NCBI GenBank assembly: GCA_019685555.1
Contig: JABFQN010000017.1
Location: 1-36,641, forward strand
Source of the DNA: Candidatus Bathyarchaeota archaeon A05DMB-3
Lineage (GTDB): Archaea; Thermoproteota; Bathyarchaeia; Bathyarchaeales; Bathycorpusculaceae
Direction: 5' to 3'
DNA: 36,641 nucleotides
The position numbers were made by a program, and so were the translations under genes. Shown piece by piece: positions 1 through 5,707 of the stretch. The notes beneath the pieces were generated by a model, which saw nothing but the letters and a program-made list of their open reading frames with translations, was not told where the DNA came from and did not search any database. Within the stretch, counting starts at the first letter, position 1. Each line of letters starts with the position of its first letter.

Positions 1-1077
1 ACAAGTATTCAAAGATGGCTCTGCCGTGATTGTGGATACCGTTTCAGCGAGCACCGAGCATTACAAGAAAGTCTGCGCGGGTCAATAAATACTGCTTCCG
101 CCTTGTTTTCTAATCGTCAAGTATGCGATTGCTTGACGGAAGCGTCGAAAAACTTGACCGAAGTAGCCCGACAAGAACAGGCCCAGCGGGAGGGCACACT
201 GCAAACAGCTGACGTCAAAGGAAAAATCGTCGAGTTTAGCTTCTGGCTACTAAAACAAGGCTACTCCAAATACACAATCCAAGGACGAACCAAACTCCTA
301 AAACGCTTAGCAAAACTCGGAGACCTCCTCAACCCCGAATCAATAAAAGAAGTCATAGCCAAACAAGAATGGAGCACAGGCAGAAAAGCCAACGCCGTCG
401 ACGCCTACACCAGCTTCCTCCAAATGCAAAACACAAAATGGGAACCACCACAGTACAGGCGAATCCGAAAACTACCCTTCATTCCAACAGAAAACGAAGT
501 TGACCAACTAATAGGCGGATGCAACCAGCGAATGGCAACCTACCTCCAACTGCTCAAGGAAACAGGTATACGCTGCGGCGAAGCATGCAAACTAAAATGG
601 ACCGACATCGACGTAGAAAACCCATCAGTAAGAGTGACCCCAGAAAAAGGCAGCAACCCAAGGCTACTCAAAATATCCGCCAAACTGACAAGCATGCTCA
701 ACGCACTACCAAAAGACTCACAAACGATATTTCCACCAAACGCAGATGTCATGCGCAAAAGCTTCCAAAGACAGCGCAAACAAATCGCCTTCAAACTCCA
801 AAACCCAAGACTGATGCAAATCAGCTTCCACACACTCCGCCACTACAAAGCCACAATGGAATATCATAAGACCAAAGACATCCTCCACGTCATGCAAGTC
901 TTAGGCCACAAAAATATCAACAACACCATGATCTACACACAACTCGTAAACTTCAAAGAAGACGACTACACAGCTAAAGTAGCCCACTCCGAACAAGAAG
1001 TCTGCCAACTCATAGAAGCAGGCTTCGAATACGTGTGCGACTATAACGGTAACAAAATCTTCCGTAAACGCAAGTAA
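1..1077 (+). CDS. Tyrosine site-specific integrase/recombinase with N-terminal zinc ribbon (5' partial)
   Basis: Tyrosine recombinase that would integrate or excise an element by site-specific strand exchange. The frame is open to the left edge of the window, so the start is lost; a TTG at 103 is only an internal option. The first visible residues contain CRDCGYRF, the end of a zinc ribbon. Numbering from 103, the catalytic set is complete: Arg157 in TGIRCGEA, Lys182 as likely catalytic Lys, HTLRH at 243-247, LGHK with His269, and nucleophile Tyr278 in MIYTQ. It ends 46 nt before the 3' end of a tRNA-Arg gene, the usual position of an integrase in an element inserted in a tRNA, so the rest of the element probably lies to the left. 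The coding strand is rich in A and C with many C-ending codons, unlike most neighbours. Family call is secure; mobility is inferred. Confidence 0.9.
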   Translation, partial: TSIQRWLCRDCGYRFSEHRALQESLRGSINTASALFSNRQVCDCLTEASKNLTEVARQEQAQREGTLQTADVKGKIVEFSFWLLKQGYSKYTIQGRTKLLKRLAKLGDLLNPESIKEVIAKQEWSTGRKANAVDAYTSFLQMQNTKWEPPQYRRIRKLPFIPTENEVDQLIGGCNQRMATYLQLLKETGIRCGEACKLKWTDIDVENPSVRVTPEKGSNPRLLKISAKLTSMLNALPKDSQTIFPPNADVMRKSFQRQRKQIAFKLQNPRLMQISFHTLRHYKATMEYHKTKDILHVMQVLGHKNINNTMIYTQLVNFKEDDYTAKVAHSEQEVCQLIEAGFEYVCDYNGNKIFRKRK

Positions 1078-1123
1078 AACCCCTAAAACAAATCCTATAA
1101 AAGCGTCCGGGGTTCGGCGTAAA

Positions 1124-1198
1124 CGGGCGGGGTGGGATTTGAACCCACGACCACAAGCTTAGGAGGCTTGCGCCCTATCCTTGCTAGGCTACCCGCCC
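1124..1198 (-). tRNA. tRNA-Arg (anticodon CCU)
   Basis: The reverse strand folds as a complete 75-nt cloverleaf. The acceptor GGGCGGG pairs with CCCGCCC, the anticodon stem CAAGC pairs with GCTTG around loop CTCCTAA (anticodon CCT), and the T arm is GTGGG/TTCAAAT/CCCAC. No CCA is encoded. No intron is present. Its 3' end faces the integrase gene at 1-1077, which makes it a candidate attachment site for that element. Confidence 0.95.
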
Positions 1199-1310
1199 AA
1201 AAGGAATAAACAGCAATCAAAACTTAAATGTTCCTTACTGCACGGAAAGCTTAAACTATGGAAAACCATTTGAGAATACAGCACTGCGGGGGTACCCGAG
1301 CCAGGTCTAA

Positions 1311-1344
1311 ATAGGCTTTAGCGGGTCAGACAAGCCTAAGATAA
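1311..1344 (+). other. Non-canonical tRNA intron in the D-loop of tRNA-Leu
   Basis: A 34-nt insertion with a bulge-helix-bulge-like fold. A 7-bp stem TAGGCTT (1312-1318)/AAGCCTA (1332-1338) is followed by a 4-bp helix GTCT (1305-1308)/AGAT (1339-1342). Three-nt bulges are AAA (1309-1311) and AAG (1343-1345). Cutting each bulge after its second base removes 1311-1344 and leaves a standard Leu D-loop, GAGCCAGGTCTAA. The outer helix is weak, so this is a relaxed motif. The exact ends are inferred to within 2-3 nt. Confidence 0.75.
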
Positions 1345-1388
1345 GGGGGAGGACTTAAGATCCTCTGGCGTAGGCCTCCGTGGGTTCG

Positions 1389-1406
1389 AATCCCACCCCC
1401 CGCACC
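1389..1406 (+). repeat. tRNA-Leu 3' end, left copy of a putative attachment repeat
   Basis: The last 18 nt of the tRNA-Leu gene (3' half of the T arm, acceptor strand and CC) recur at 2323-2339 in the same orientation, with one C fewer in the C run. This is the arrangement left when an element integrates into the 3' end of a tRNA gene. Confidence 0.6.
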
Positions 1407-1555
1407 AAAAATAGAGCATATATGAGGATTATTTTAACGAAATAAGGCAAATTTACGGCGTTGTTGGTGGGGCTGAGATTTCAGCACAAAATTACCAGTA
1501 AAAATGGTTTTATGTGCATGGGCCAAAGGGATTTTTTCGTAAACTTAGTTCGCTT

Positions 1556-1584
1556 GACAATATTGTCTGCTTAAGATATAAAAG
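1556..1584 (+). promoter_or_regulatory. TATA promoter with upstream 12-bp palindrome (possible operator)
   Basis: GACAATATTGTC at 1556-1567 is a perfect 12-bp palindrome. It is followed 7 nt later by the TATA-like box GATATAAAAG (1575-1584). The start of the PIN-like gene lies 51 nt after the box. A palindrome beside the TATA box would be well placed to bind a repressor; that role is inferred. The rest of 1408-1634 shows no gene. Confidence 0.45.
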
Positions 1585-1634
1585 CTAGAAACATAAAAAT
1601 GGAAAAGCATTAATAGAAACGGGATGTATCCAAC

Positions 1635-2081
1635 TTGGTTCGAGTTTATTTAGAGCTTTCCGTTTTAATAGCTTTAGCTAACCAGTTTGACTTATTTCAT
1701 AACCAAACAAAGGAATCTTTGGACTATGTGAAGCGCTTCGGTTTTGAGTTGGCATCATGTAAACAAGCTGTGGAAATGGATTTAGCTATAGGAGTTGCTA
1801 AGAGACCACTGAGAGTTACTGACGCACTCAAAATATTGGAGGCGATAGAAGTCTACAACATCAAGCTTCTAAGTCCACATTCAAGAACCCTTCTTTTGCT
1901 AGTTAACGAGTATCTGAAGGAAACACCTCTAAAGATTGGCGACTTACTGCACTATGCCGGGGCAACCCTTTTGAACGCGGAATACCTTGCTTCATGAAAC
2001 AAGAACGACTTTAGCACACACTACGAGAAAATTATAAACAAAGTTAACAAAAAGAAAAACCTAAAAACTATAATAAGTGGG
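1635..2081 (+). pseudogene. PIN-domain (VapC-like) protein, interrupted by in-frame TGA
   Basis: The first 120 residues resemble a PIN ribonuclease fold: an N-terminal strand YLELSVLIAL, a central acidic VEMDL, and a C-terminal helix IGDLLHYAGATLL with Asp103. The first catalytic acid, normally Asp, is Glu7. After AEYLAS the frame hits TGA at 1995-1997 and then continues NKNDFSTHYEKI. Intact relatives usually have Trp at that place (TW/SW-N-x-x-DF), so a TGG-to-TGA change truncated the last strand. TTG at 1635 is the start. The frame stays open to 2274. It is probably an inactive toxin relic; a 120-aa truncated product is possible. Identification rests on motif memory, hence moderate confidence. 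Confidence 0.55.
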
Positions 2082-2111
2082 CACACCCAATATGGTTTTA
2101 GAGTGGTTAAA

Positions 2112-2276
2112 ATGAGCAGCGCCGAAATAGCCAAACAGATACATGAAGACGTAGACCAAATATTAAAGGGCTTGAACATAAAAGACCAAGAAACAGTGCT
2201 CAAAGAAGCCCACAACATAGTTGAAAGCCTAAAAAGAATAGAGCAAATAACAAGTAAAGTTAAAACCCAAGCCTGA
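2112..2276 (+). CDS. Small hypothetical helical protein (54 aa)
   Basis: ATG at 2112 opens a 54-codon ORF in the same frame as the PIN-like gene. The product is strongly helical and charged, with heptad-like spacing (IAKQIHEDVDQILKGL, then KEAHNIVESLKRIEQI). I do not recognise the family. It may be a separate partner of the PIN-like gene, or the tail of a longer readthrough frame (1635-2276 is open except for one TGA). It lies inside the tRNA-bounded island. Confidence 0.4.
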   Translation: MSSAEIAKQIHEDVDQILKGLNIKDQETVLKEAHNIVESLKRIEQITSKVKTQA

Positions 2277-2322
2277 ACTATCCTCTCTCATAAAGTAAAA
2301 ATTACTGATAAATTTGTGCGTA

Positions 2323-2339
2323 AATCCCACCCCCGCACC
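2323..2339 (+). repeat. Partial copy of the tRNA-Leu 3' end (putative attachment site)
   Basis: AATCCCACCCCCGCACC matches the tRNA-Leu 3' end at 1389-1406 except for a single missing C. There is no tRNA body upstream of it. It sits 38 nt before the rnp4 ATG. Confidence 0.6.
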
Positions 2340-2377
2340 GAGATTTGCAGGATTTGCCCTTTAGTGTTGGTTTGGGT

Positions 2378-2701
2378 ATGGATGCTGCTGTTAGGCATAT
2401 AGCCAAGCAACGTATTCAAGCACTTTTTCGCTTAGCTAGGGAAGTATATCATGAGAATCCACGTTTAGCTCAACGTTATGTTGATGTAGCCCGCAGAGTT
2501 GCCATGGCAGCAAAAATTCGTTTGCCAGTGGAATATAGGCGTATGGTTTGCCGCCATTGCAAGAGTTTTATTTTGCCTGGTGTTAGTTGTCGTGTCCGCG
2601 TAAGGCAGCGAAGGGAGCCTCACGTGGTTATTACGTGTTTGAATTGTGGTAAGCATATGCGGATACCGCTTAAGATGAAAGAGGGGAAGAAGGTTGAGTA
2701 G
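2378..2701 (+). CDS. rnp4: RNase P protein component 4 (Rpp21)
   Basis: Protein subunit of archaeal RNase P, which trims the 5' leader of pre-tRNAs. It has the expected N-terminal helices (MDAAVRHIAKQRIQALF, then NPRLAQRYVDVARRV). These are followed by a zinc ribbon with CRHC and CLNC pairs around VSCRVRVRQRREPHVV. The ATG at 2378 gives 107 aa and matches family length. A TTG at 2345 would add 11 residues unlike the family and would place the start almost on the tRNA-Leu fragment. It opens the conserved cluster with rps19e and the genes after it. Confidence 0.88.
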   Translation: MDAAVRHIAKQRIQALFRLAREVYHENPRLAQRYVDVARRVAMAAKIRLPVEYRRMVCRHCKSFILPGVSCRVRVRQRREPHVVITCLNCGKHMRIPLKMKEGKKVE

Positions 2702-2799
2702 GCTTACTGCTGGAGTGAAACGCCGCTTAAAAGTGAGTTGAGCGGAGAAAAACCCGCTTTTTGGTTGGCAAGAAGCAAGTTTCAAAAGGGAGGTCGTTA
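2694..2799 (+). pseudogene. YhbY/CRS1-YhbY-type RNA-binding protein, frameshifted remnant
   Basis: In archaea a short YhbY RNA-binding protein often follows rnp4. Here a TTG at 2694 overlaps the rnp4 stop and encodes LSRLTAGVKRRLK, then meets a stop at 2739. The similarity continues in the next frame (SELSGEKPAFW, from 2732) and then in a third frame (LVGKKQVSK, 2761-2787), resembling the YhbY N-terminal half. The two frame changes lie near an AAAA run and a TTTTT run. The C-terminal half is absent. It is either a true pseudogene or homopolymer sequencing errors plus truncation. Confidence 0.5.
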
Positions 2800-2870
2800 A
2801 AGTTAACAAACAAAGCAACACCCTCAGACCCAAAAACTCAACAAAACCTTAGACCAAAACCATCAACACT

Positions 2871-2878
2871 TTTATATT
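2871..2878 (+). promoter_or_regulatory. TATA box for the rps19e operon
   Basis: TTTATATT lies 44-51 nt upstream of the TTG start of rps19e, in an otherwise empty stretch after the YhbY remnant. Transcription would start near 2900. Confidence 0.5.
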
Positions 2879-2921
2879 GGGCTTGGTGAATTACTGAAGG
2901 AAAAAGCGGGGAAAGTGAACT

Positions 2922-3389
2922 TTGCCAACACCAAACGATGTCCCAGCGCCAGAACTTATCCAAAAACTAGCCAACTACATAAAAGAAAATATTGACGAAG
3001 TAACGCCGCCCCCGTGGACAAGCATGGTCAAAACAGGAGCACACGTACAGAGACCCCCAGAGAATCCGGACTGGTGGTATATCCGATGTGCTTCGTTGTT
3101 ACGCAAAATCTACATTCATGGGCCCATAGGGATTGAAAGACTGCGCGCCGATTATGGTGGCAGGAAAGATTTTGGAGTAAGACCCGAACACGTGGTTAAG
3201 GCTGGCAGTGCAATAATAAGGAAGGCTTTACAGCAGCTTGAAACGGCTGGTTTAATAGAAAAGTTTCAAAATAAAGGGAGAAGGGTGACGAAGGAAGGGA
3301 GAAAACTTCTGGAGGAAATAGCTGAAGAAGTTAAGAAAGACTTGTTGAAGAAAATACCAGAACTGGAGAAATACCAGAAGAGTGAATGA
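2922..3389 (+). CDS. rps19e: Ribosomal protein S19e
   Basis: Small-subunit protein specific to archaea and eukaryotes. The 155-aa sequence carries the family hallmarks [30 protein letters not shown] and GPIGIERLR, then a winged-helix part ([15 protein letters not shown]) with [12 protein letters not shown]. The start is TTG 2922, preceded by a purine-rich GGGGAAAGTGA; no in-frame ATG lies near. It begins the tight run of translation genes that continues to ftsY. Length and motifs are normal. Confidence 0.95.
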   Translation: MPTPNDVPAPELIQKLANYIKENIDEVTPPPWTSMVKTGAHVQRPPENPDWWYIRCASLLRKIYIHGPIGIERLRADYGGRKDFGVRPEHVVKAGSAIIRKALQQLETAGLIEKFQNKGRRVTKEGRKLLEEIAEEVKKDLLKKIPELEKYQKSE

Positions 3390-3390
3390 A

Positions 3391-3720
3391 ATGTCGGATG
3401 AAGAGCTTGAAGAGCTTCGCCAAAAAAGGCTTTTGGCACTGCAGCGGAAACTCGCCGAAGAACAACAAAAAGCCCAGATGGAACAACAGCTTGAAATGCA
3501 GAAACAAGCCGTTTTGAAAAGCATTTTGACGCCAGAAGCTAGGCAAAGATTGGCGAACTTAAAGCTTGTTAAGCCTGAGTTTACAGCCCAGCTTGAGCTA
3601 CAGCTAATTCAGCTAGCTCAACTTGGAAAACTACCAATACCACTGACAGATGAGCAGCTCAAACAAATACTAATTCAACTTCAGACCAAAAAACGTGAAA
3701 TAAAAATAAGAAGGCTTTAA
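3391..3720 (+). CDS. DNA-binding protein of the PDCD5/TFAR19 family
   Basis: Small helical protein (109 aa) of the family annotated as a dsDNA-binding protein in archaea and PDCD5 in eukaryotes; its precise role is unclear. The N-terminal third is a charged helix ([21 protein letters not shown]). It is followed by the diagnostic [13 protein letters not shown] and a C-terminal [12 protein letters not shown] 3391 is one base after the S19e stop; a GTG at 3382 would overlap S19e and is less likely. Its neighbours S19e and L39e are its usual partners in archaeal genomes. Confidence 0.9.
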   Translation: MSDEELEELRQKRLLALQRKLAEEQQKAQMEQQLEMQKQAVLKSILTPEARQRLANLKLVKPEFTAQLELQLIQLAQLGKLPIPLTDEQLKQILIQLQTKKREIKIRRL

Positions 3721-3721
3721 G

Positions 3722-3877
3722 ATGGCTCGAAACAAGCCTACAGCCAAAAAGAGAAGACTTGCAAAAGCTGGAAAACAGAAAAAGGCTGTTCCAACATGGG
3801 TTATCGCCAAAACTGCTGGAAAATTTAGGACTCATCCTAAAAGGAGACAATGGAGAACCCGAAAAATAAAGGCTTAA
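3722..3877 (+). CDS. rpl39e: Ribosomal protein L39e
   Basis: A 51-aa basic protein that lines the peptide exit tunnel. It starts [15 protein letters not shown] and carries the family core [20 protein letters not shown], then [12 protein letters not shown] 3722 follows the PDCD5-family stop by one base. The gene is easily missed because of its length, but composition, order and sequence all agree. Confidence 0.95.
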   Translation: MARNKPTAKKRRLAKAGKQKKAVPTWVIAKTAGKFRTHPKRRQWRTRKIKA

Positions 3878-3888
3878 GGTGAAGGTGT

Positions 3889-4344
3889 ATGGATGAAGAG
3901 AAAACTAGCGACGAAGAAAGCGAACATAAAGAGGAAGCAGAAGAGGAGGTTCCAAAGGAAGAATTAGAGGTAACAGAAGCAGAGAAAACTGCAGAAGAAA
4001 TTGAAGAAGCTAAACCCCCGCTGAAGGAAGAAGCCGAAGAGGAAATTGTTGAAGAAAAATTCTATACAATTCCATTGGGGAAAGCTTGGCTTATGCCTCC
4101 TAATAAGAGGGCTCCAAAGGCTATGAGAATAATACGGGATTTTGTTAAGAGGCACATGAAATTGGAAGCTCGAAAAGAAGAGGAGGAGGAAGAGGAAGTC
4201 GAGCCTAAGAGACTTATTATAAGTAACGATGTCAACAAGAGAGTTTGGAGCAGAGGAATAGAGAAGCCTCCGCGGAAAATCCGCATAAGGGCTGCAAAAG
4301 ACAAGGATGGCAACGTCACAGTTTATTTGGCTGAAGGAGACTGA
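3889..4344 (+). CDS. rpl31e: Ribosomal protein L31e with acidic N-terminal extension
   Basis: Large-subunit protein located near the tunnel exit. The L31e fold starts at about residue 56 (EKFYTIPLGKAW) and includes KRAPKAMRIIRDFVKRHM and VWSRGIEKPPRKIRIR. Two features are unusual: a preceding extension of about 55 residues made mostly of Glu with Lys and Ala, and an inserted EEEEEEE tract at about residues 98-104. Typical archaeal L31e is 80-100 aa; this one is 151. ATG 3889 has GGTGAAGGTG before it, so the extension is likely translated. An internal start at residue 56 is not seen. Confidence 0.93.
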   Translation: MDEEKTSDEESEHKEEAEEEVPKEELEVTEAEKTAEEIEEAKPPLKEEAEEEIVEEKFYTIPLGKAWLMPPNKRAPKAMRIIRDFVKRHMKLEARKEEEEEEEVEPKRLIISNDVNKRVWSRGIEKPPRKIRIRAAKDKDGNVTVYLAEGD

Positions 4345-4346
4345 GC

Positions 4347-5087
4347 TTGGCGATTTACCTCACAAGCCTTTTTGGAAGCGCAAGTATAGGCGTTTATTCA
4401 TTAGCCACTGAGAAAATGCTCATAATCCCAAAATTTGTCCACGCGAAGAAGGCTGAACGGACAGCGGATTGGCTTAGAGTCAAACTTGTCCACACGACAA
4501 TAGGCGGCTCAATCTTGGTGGGCGCTCTTGCACGTGCAAACTCAAATGGTATTCTTCTGCCTCACTTTGTGAGAGACGAGGAGATTGAAGCAATAAAGGC
4601 TGTATTTGATGGAAACATAACCATTATGGAAACGAAGAAGACAGCTTATGGAAACATGGTTTTGGCAAACGATTACGGAGCAATTGTAGACCCGAGGCTG
4701 AAGACTTCTGAAATTAGGAAAATCTCAGACACCCTTGACGTGGAAACTGTTCCCGGAGAAATTGCACAACTGCCCTATGTAGGTTCTTTGGCGGTTGCCA
4801 CAAACAAGGGAGTTTTGGCGCATCCACTGTTGAAGGATTCTGAACGCAAGCTTTTGGAAGACATGCTTAAAGTGCCCGTTGACGTTGGCACTATTAACTG
4901 TGGCATACCCTATGTAGGAATAGGGTTGATATGCAACAGCCACGCGGCAGTTGCTGGTTCTTTGACAACCGGTCCAGAAATGTTTATAATTGGACATGCT
5001 TTGGGTGTAGTGAAGGAAGATGAGCGAAGTGAAAGTTTTCAGAGTCATGGGAGAAATTCAGAAGCCAAACTTGAAGACACCGTTTAG
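4347..5087 (+). CDS. tif6: Translation initiation factor 6 (anti-association factor)
   Basis: aIF6 binds the large subunit and blocks joining with the small one. The five-fold repeat protein is recognised by GSASIGVYSLATEKMLIIP, GGSILVGALARANSNGILLP, PGEIAQLPYVGSLAVATNKG and NCGIPYVGIGLICNS. TTG 4347 follows the L31e stop by two bases, with GGAG upstream. The normal C-terminus is near residue 225. Here the frame runs on to 246, so the last 68 nt overlap the start of rpl18a in another frame. Confidence 0.94.
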   Translation: MAIYLTSLFGSASIGVYSLATEKMLIIPKFVHAKKAERTADWLRVKLVHTTIGGSILVGALARANSNGILLPHFVRDEEIEAIKAVFDGNITIMETKKTAYGNMVLANDYGAIVDPRLKTSEIRKISDTLDVETVPGEIAQLPYVGSLAVATNKGVLAHPLLKDSERKLLEDMLKVPVDVGTINCGIPYVGIGLICNSHAAVAGSLTTGPEMFIIGHALGVVKEDERSESFQSHGRNSEAKLEDTV

Positions 5088-5277
5088 AAAGGAAGTGATA
5101 GCCGTAAAGCCAGAGCACGCTGTGGAGAAGGTTTACACGGAGTTGGGCAGCAGACATCGCGTTAAAAGGTTCCACATAAAAATAAGCAAGGTTGAAGAGG
5201 TTGCGCCGCAAGACATTGAAGACCCTTTGATAAGAAAAATAGTGGTTGGAGAAGAGAAAATTGGCGAGCAAAGTTGA
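5020..5277 (+). CDS. rpl18a: Ribosomal protein L18a/LX (L20a)
   Basis: An 85-aa protein starting MSEVKVFRVMGEIQKPN, with PFRKEVIAVKPEHAVEKVY and SRHRVKRFHIKI, typical of archaeal LX. ATG 5020 has GAAGGAAG before it and lies inside the end of tif6 in a different frame. Its stop overlaps the start of pfdA. The order tif6–LX–pfdA–ftsY is a conserved archaeal cluster. Confidence 0.93.
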   Translation: MSEVKVFRVMGEIQKPNLKTPFRKEVIAVKPEHAVEKVYTELGSRHRVKRFHIKISKVEEVAPQDIEDPLIRKIVVGEEKIGEQS

Positions 5278-5707
5278 AGAAGAGCTGAGAAGGCTTAGTG
5301 TTGAAATGCGCATTTTAGAGCAGACAGCGGAAACCCTACAGGCAAGAATGAATATGATAAACGCAGTTATAACAGACCTAACTTACGCTAACATAACGTT
5401 GGAGGGTTTAGAAAAACAGAAAGAAAACGCAGAACTCCTCATCCCCATTGGAGGAAACTCCTACATAAAAGCGAGGCTTGAAACTCCAGACAAAGTTACT
5501 GTGGGAATAGGCTCAGGTGTTTCGGTTGAGAAAACTTTGCAGGAAGCAAAGGACATAATCAAGAAAAGGCTTGAGGATATGGAAAAAAACAGAGCTTCCC
5601 TCCAGCAGCAGTTCTCACAAGTTGTTGAAAGAATTAACGAGGATAGAGCCCGTTTTGAAGAGTTGGCAGCTGAGTTAAGGAAGGAGAACCCCTCCAAGAA
5701 TGTTTGA
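5261..5707 (+). CDS. pfdA: Prefoldin alpha subunit
   Basis: Subunit of the hexameric prefoldin chaperone, which passes unfolded proteins to the thermosome. The sequence is two long coiled coils (residues about 1-45 and 90-145) joined by beta-hairpin segments with IPIGGNSYIKARL and KVTVGIGSGVSVEKT, diagnostic of the alpha class. Start: TTG 5261, with GGAGAAG upstream, gives 148 aa; TTG 5246 is the alternative. It overlaps LX by 17 nt, and its stop overlaps the ftsY ATG, so translation is probably coupled. Confidence 0.92.
   Translation: MASKVEEELRRLSVEMRILEQTAETLQARMNMINAVITDLTYANITLEGLEKQKENAELLIPIGGNSYIKARLETPDKVTVGIGSGVSVEKTLQEAKDIIKKRLEDMEKNRASLQQQFSQVVERINEDRARFEELAAELRKENPSKNV

Larger units (their letters stand above)
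1286..1407 (+). tRNA. tRNA-Leu (anticodon UAA) with D-loop intron and encoded CCA
   Basis: Acceptor GCGGGGG (1286-1292) pairs with CCCCCGC (1397-1403). The anticodon stem GAGGA/TCCTC encloses loop CTTAAGA (anticodon TAA). A long variable arm and T arm GTGGG/TTCGAAT/CCCAC complete a class II tRNA. CCA is encoded at 1405-1407, unlike the neighbouring tRNA-Arg. The gene is about 34 nt too long because of an insertion in the D-loop, annotated separately as an intron. Without it the mature tRNA is about 85 nt plus CCA, normal for tRNA-Leu. Confidence 0.95.
1408..2339. mobile_element. Putative remnant of a small element integrated at tRNA-Leu
   Basis: The region between the tRNA-Leu 3' end and its partial copy at 2323-2339 is about 0.93 kb. 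It carries a PIN-like gene interrupted by TGA, a 54-codon ORF, and a palindrome-TATA promoter. It has no integrase of its own. The next gene, rnp4, starts a conserved archaeal operon, so the island sits exactly between a tRNA and core genes. It could instead be the scar of a partial tRNA duplication. Boundaries are seen; the mobile origin is inferred. Confidence 0.4.

Noticed and set aside
540-833. Reverse-strand open frame within the integrase gene
   Set aside because: It is antisense to the conserved catalytic domain and has no recognisable motif; a by-product of the skewed base composition.
1995-1997. In-frame TGA read as selenocysteine
   Set aside because: The position fits Trp in homologues and no suitable hairpin is evident downstream; many sound genes here end in TGA.
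2465-2833. Reverse-strand open frame covering rnp4 and the YhbY remnant
   Set aside because: It overlaps a conserved gene antisense, and its translation resembles nothing known.
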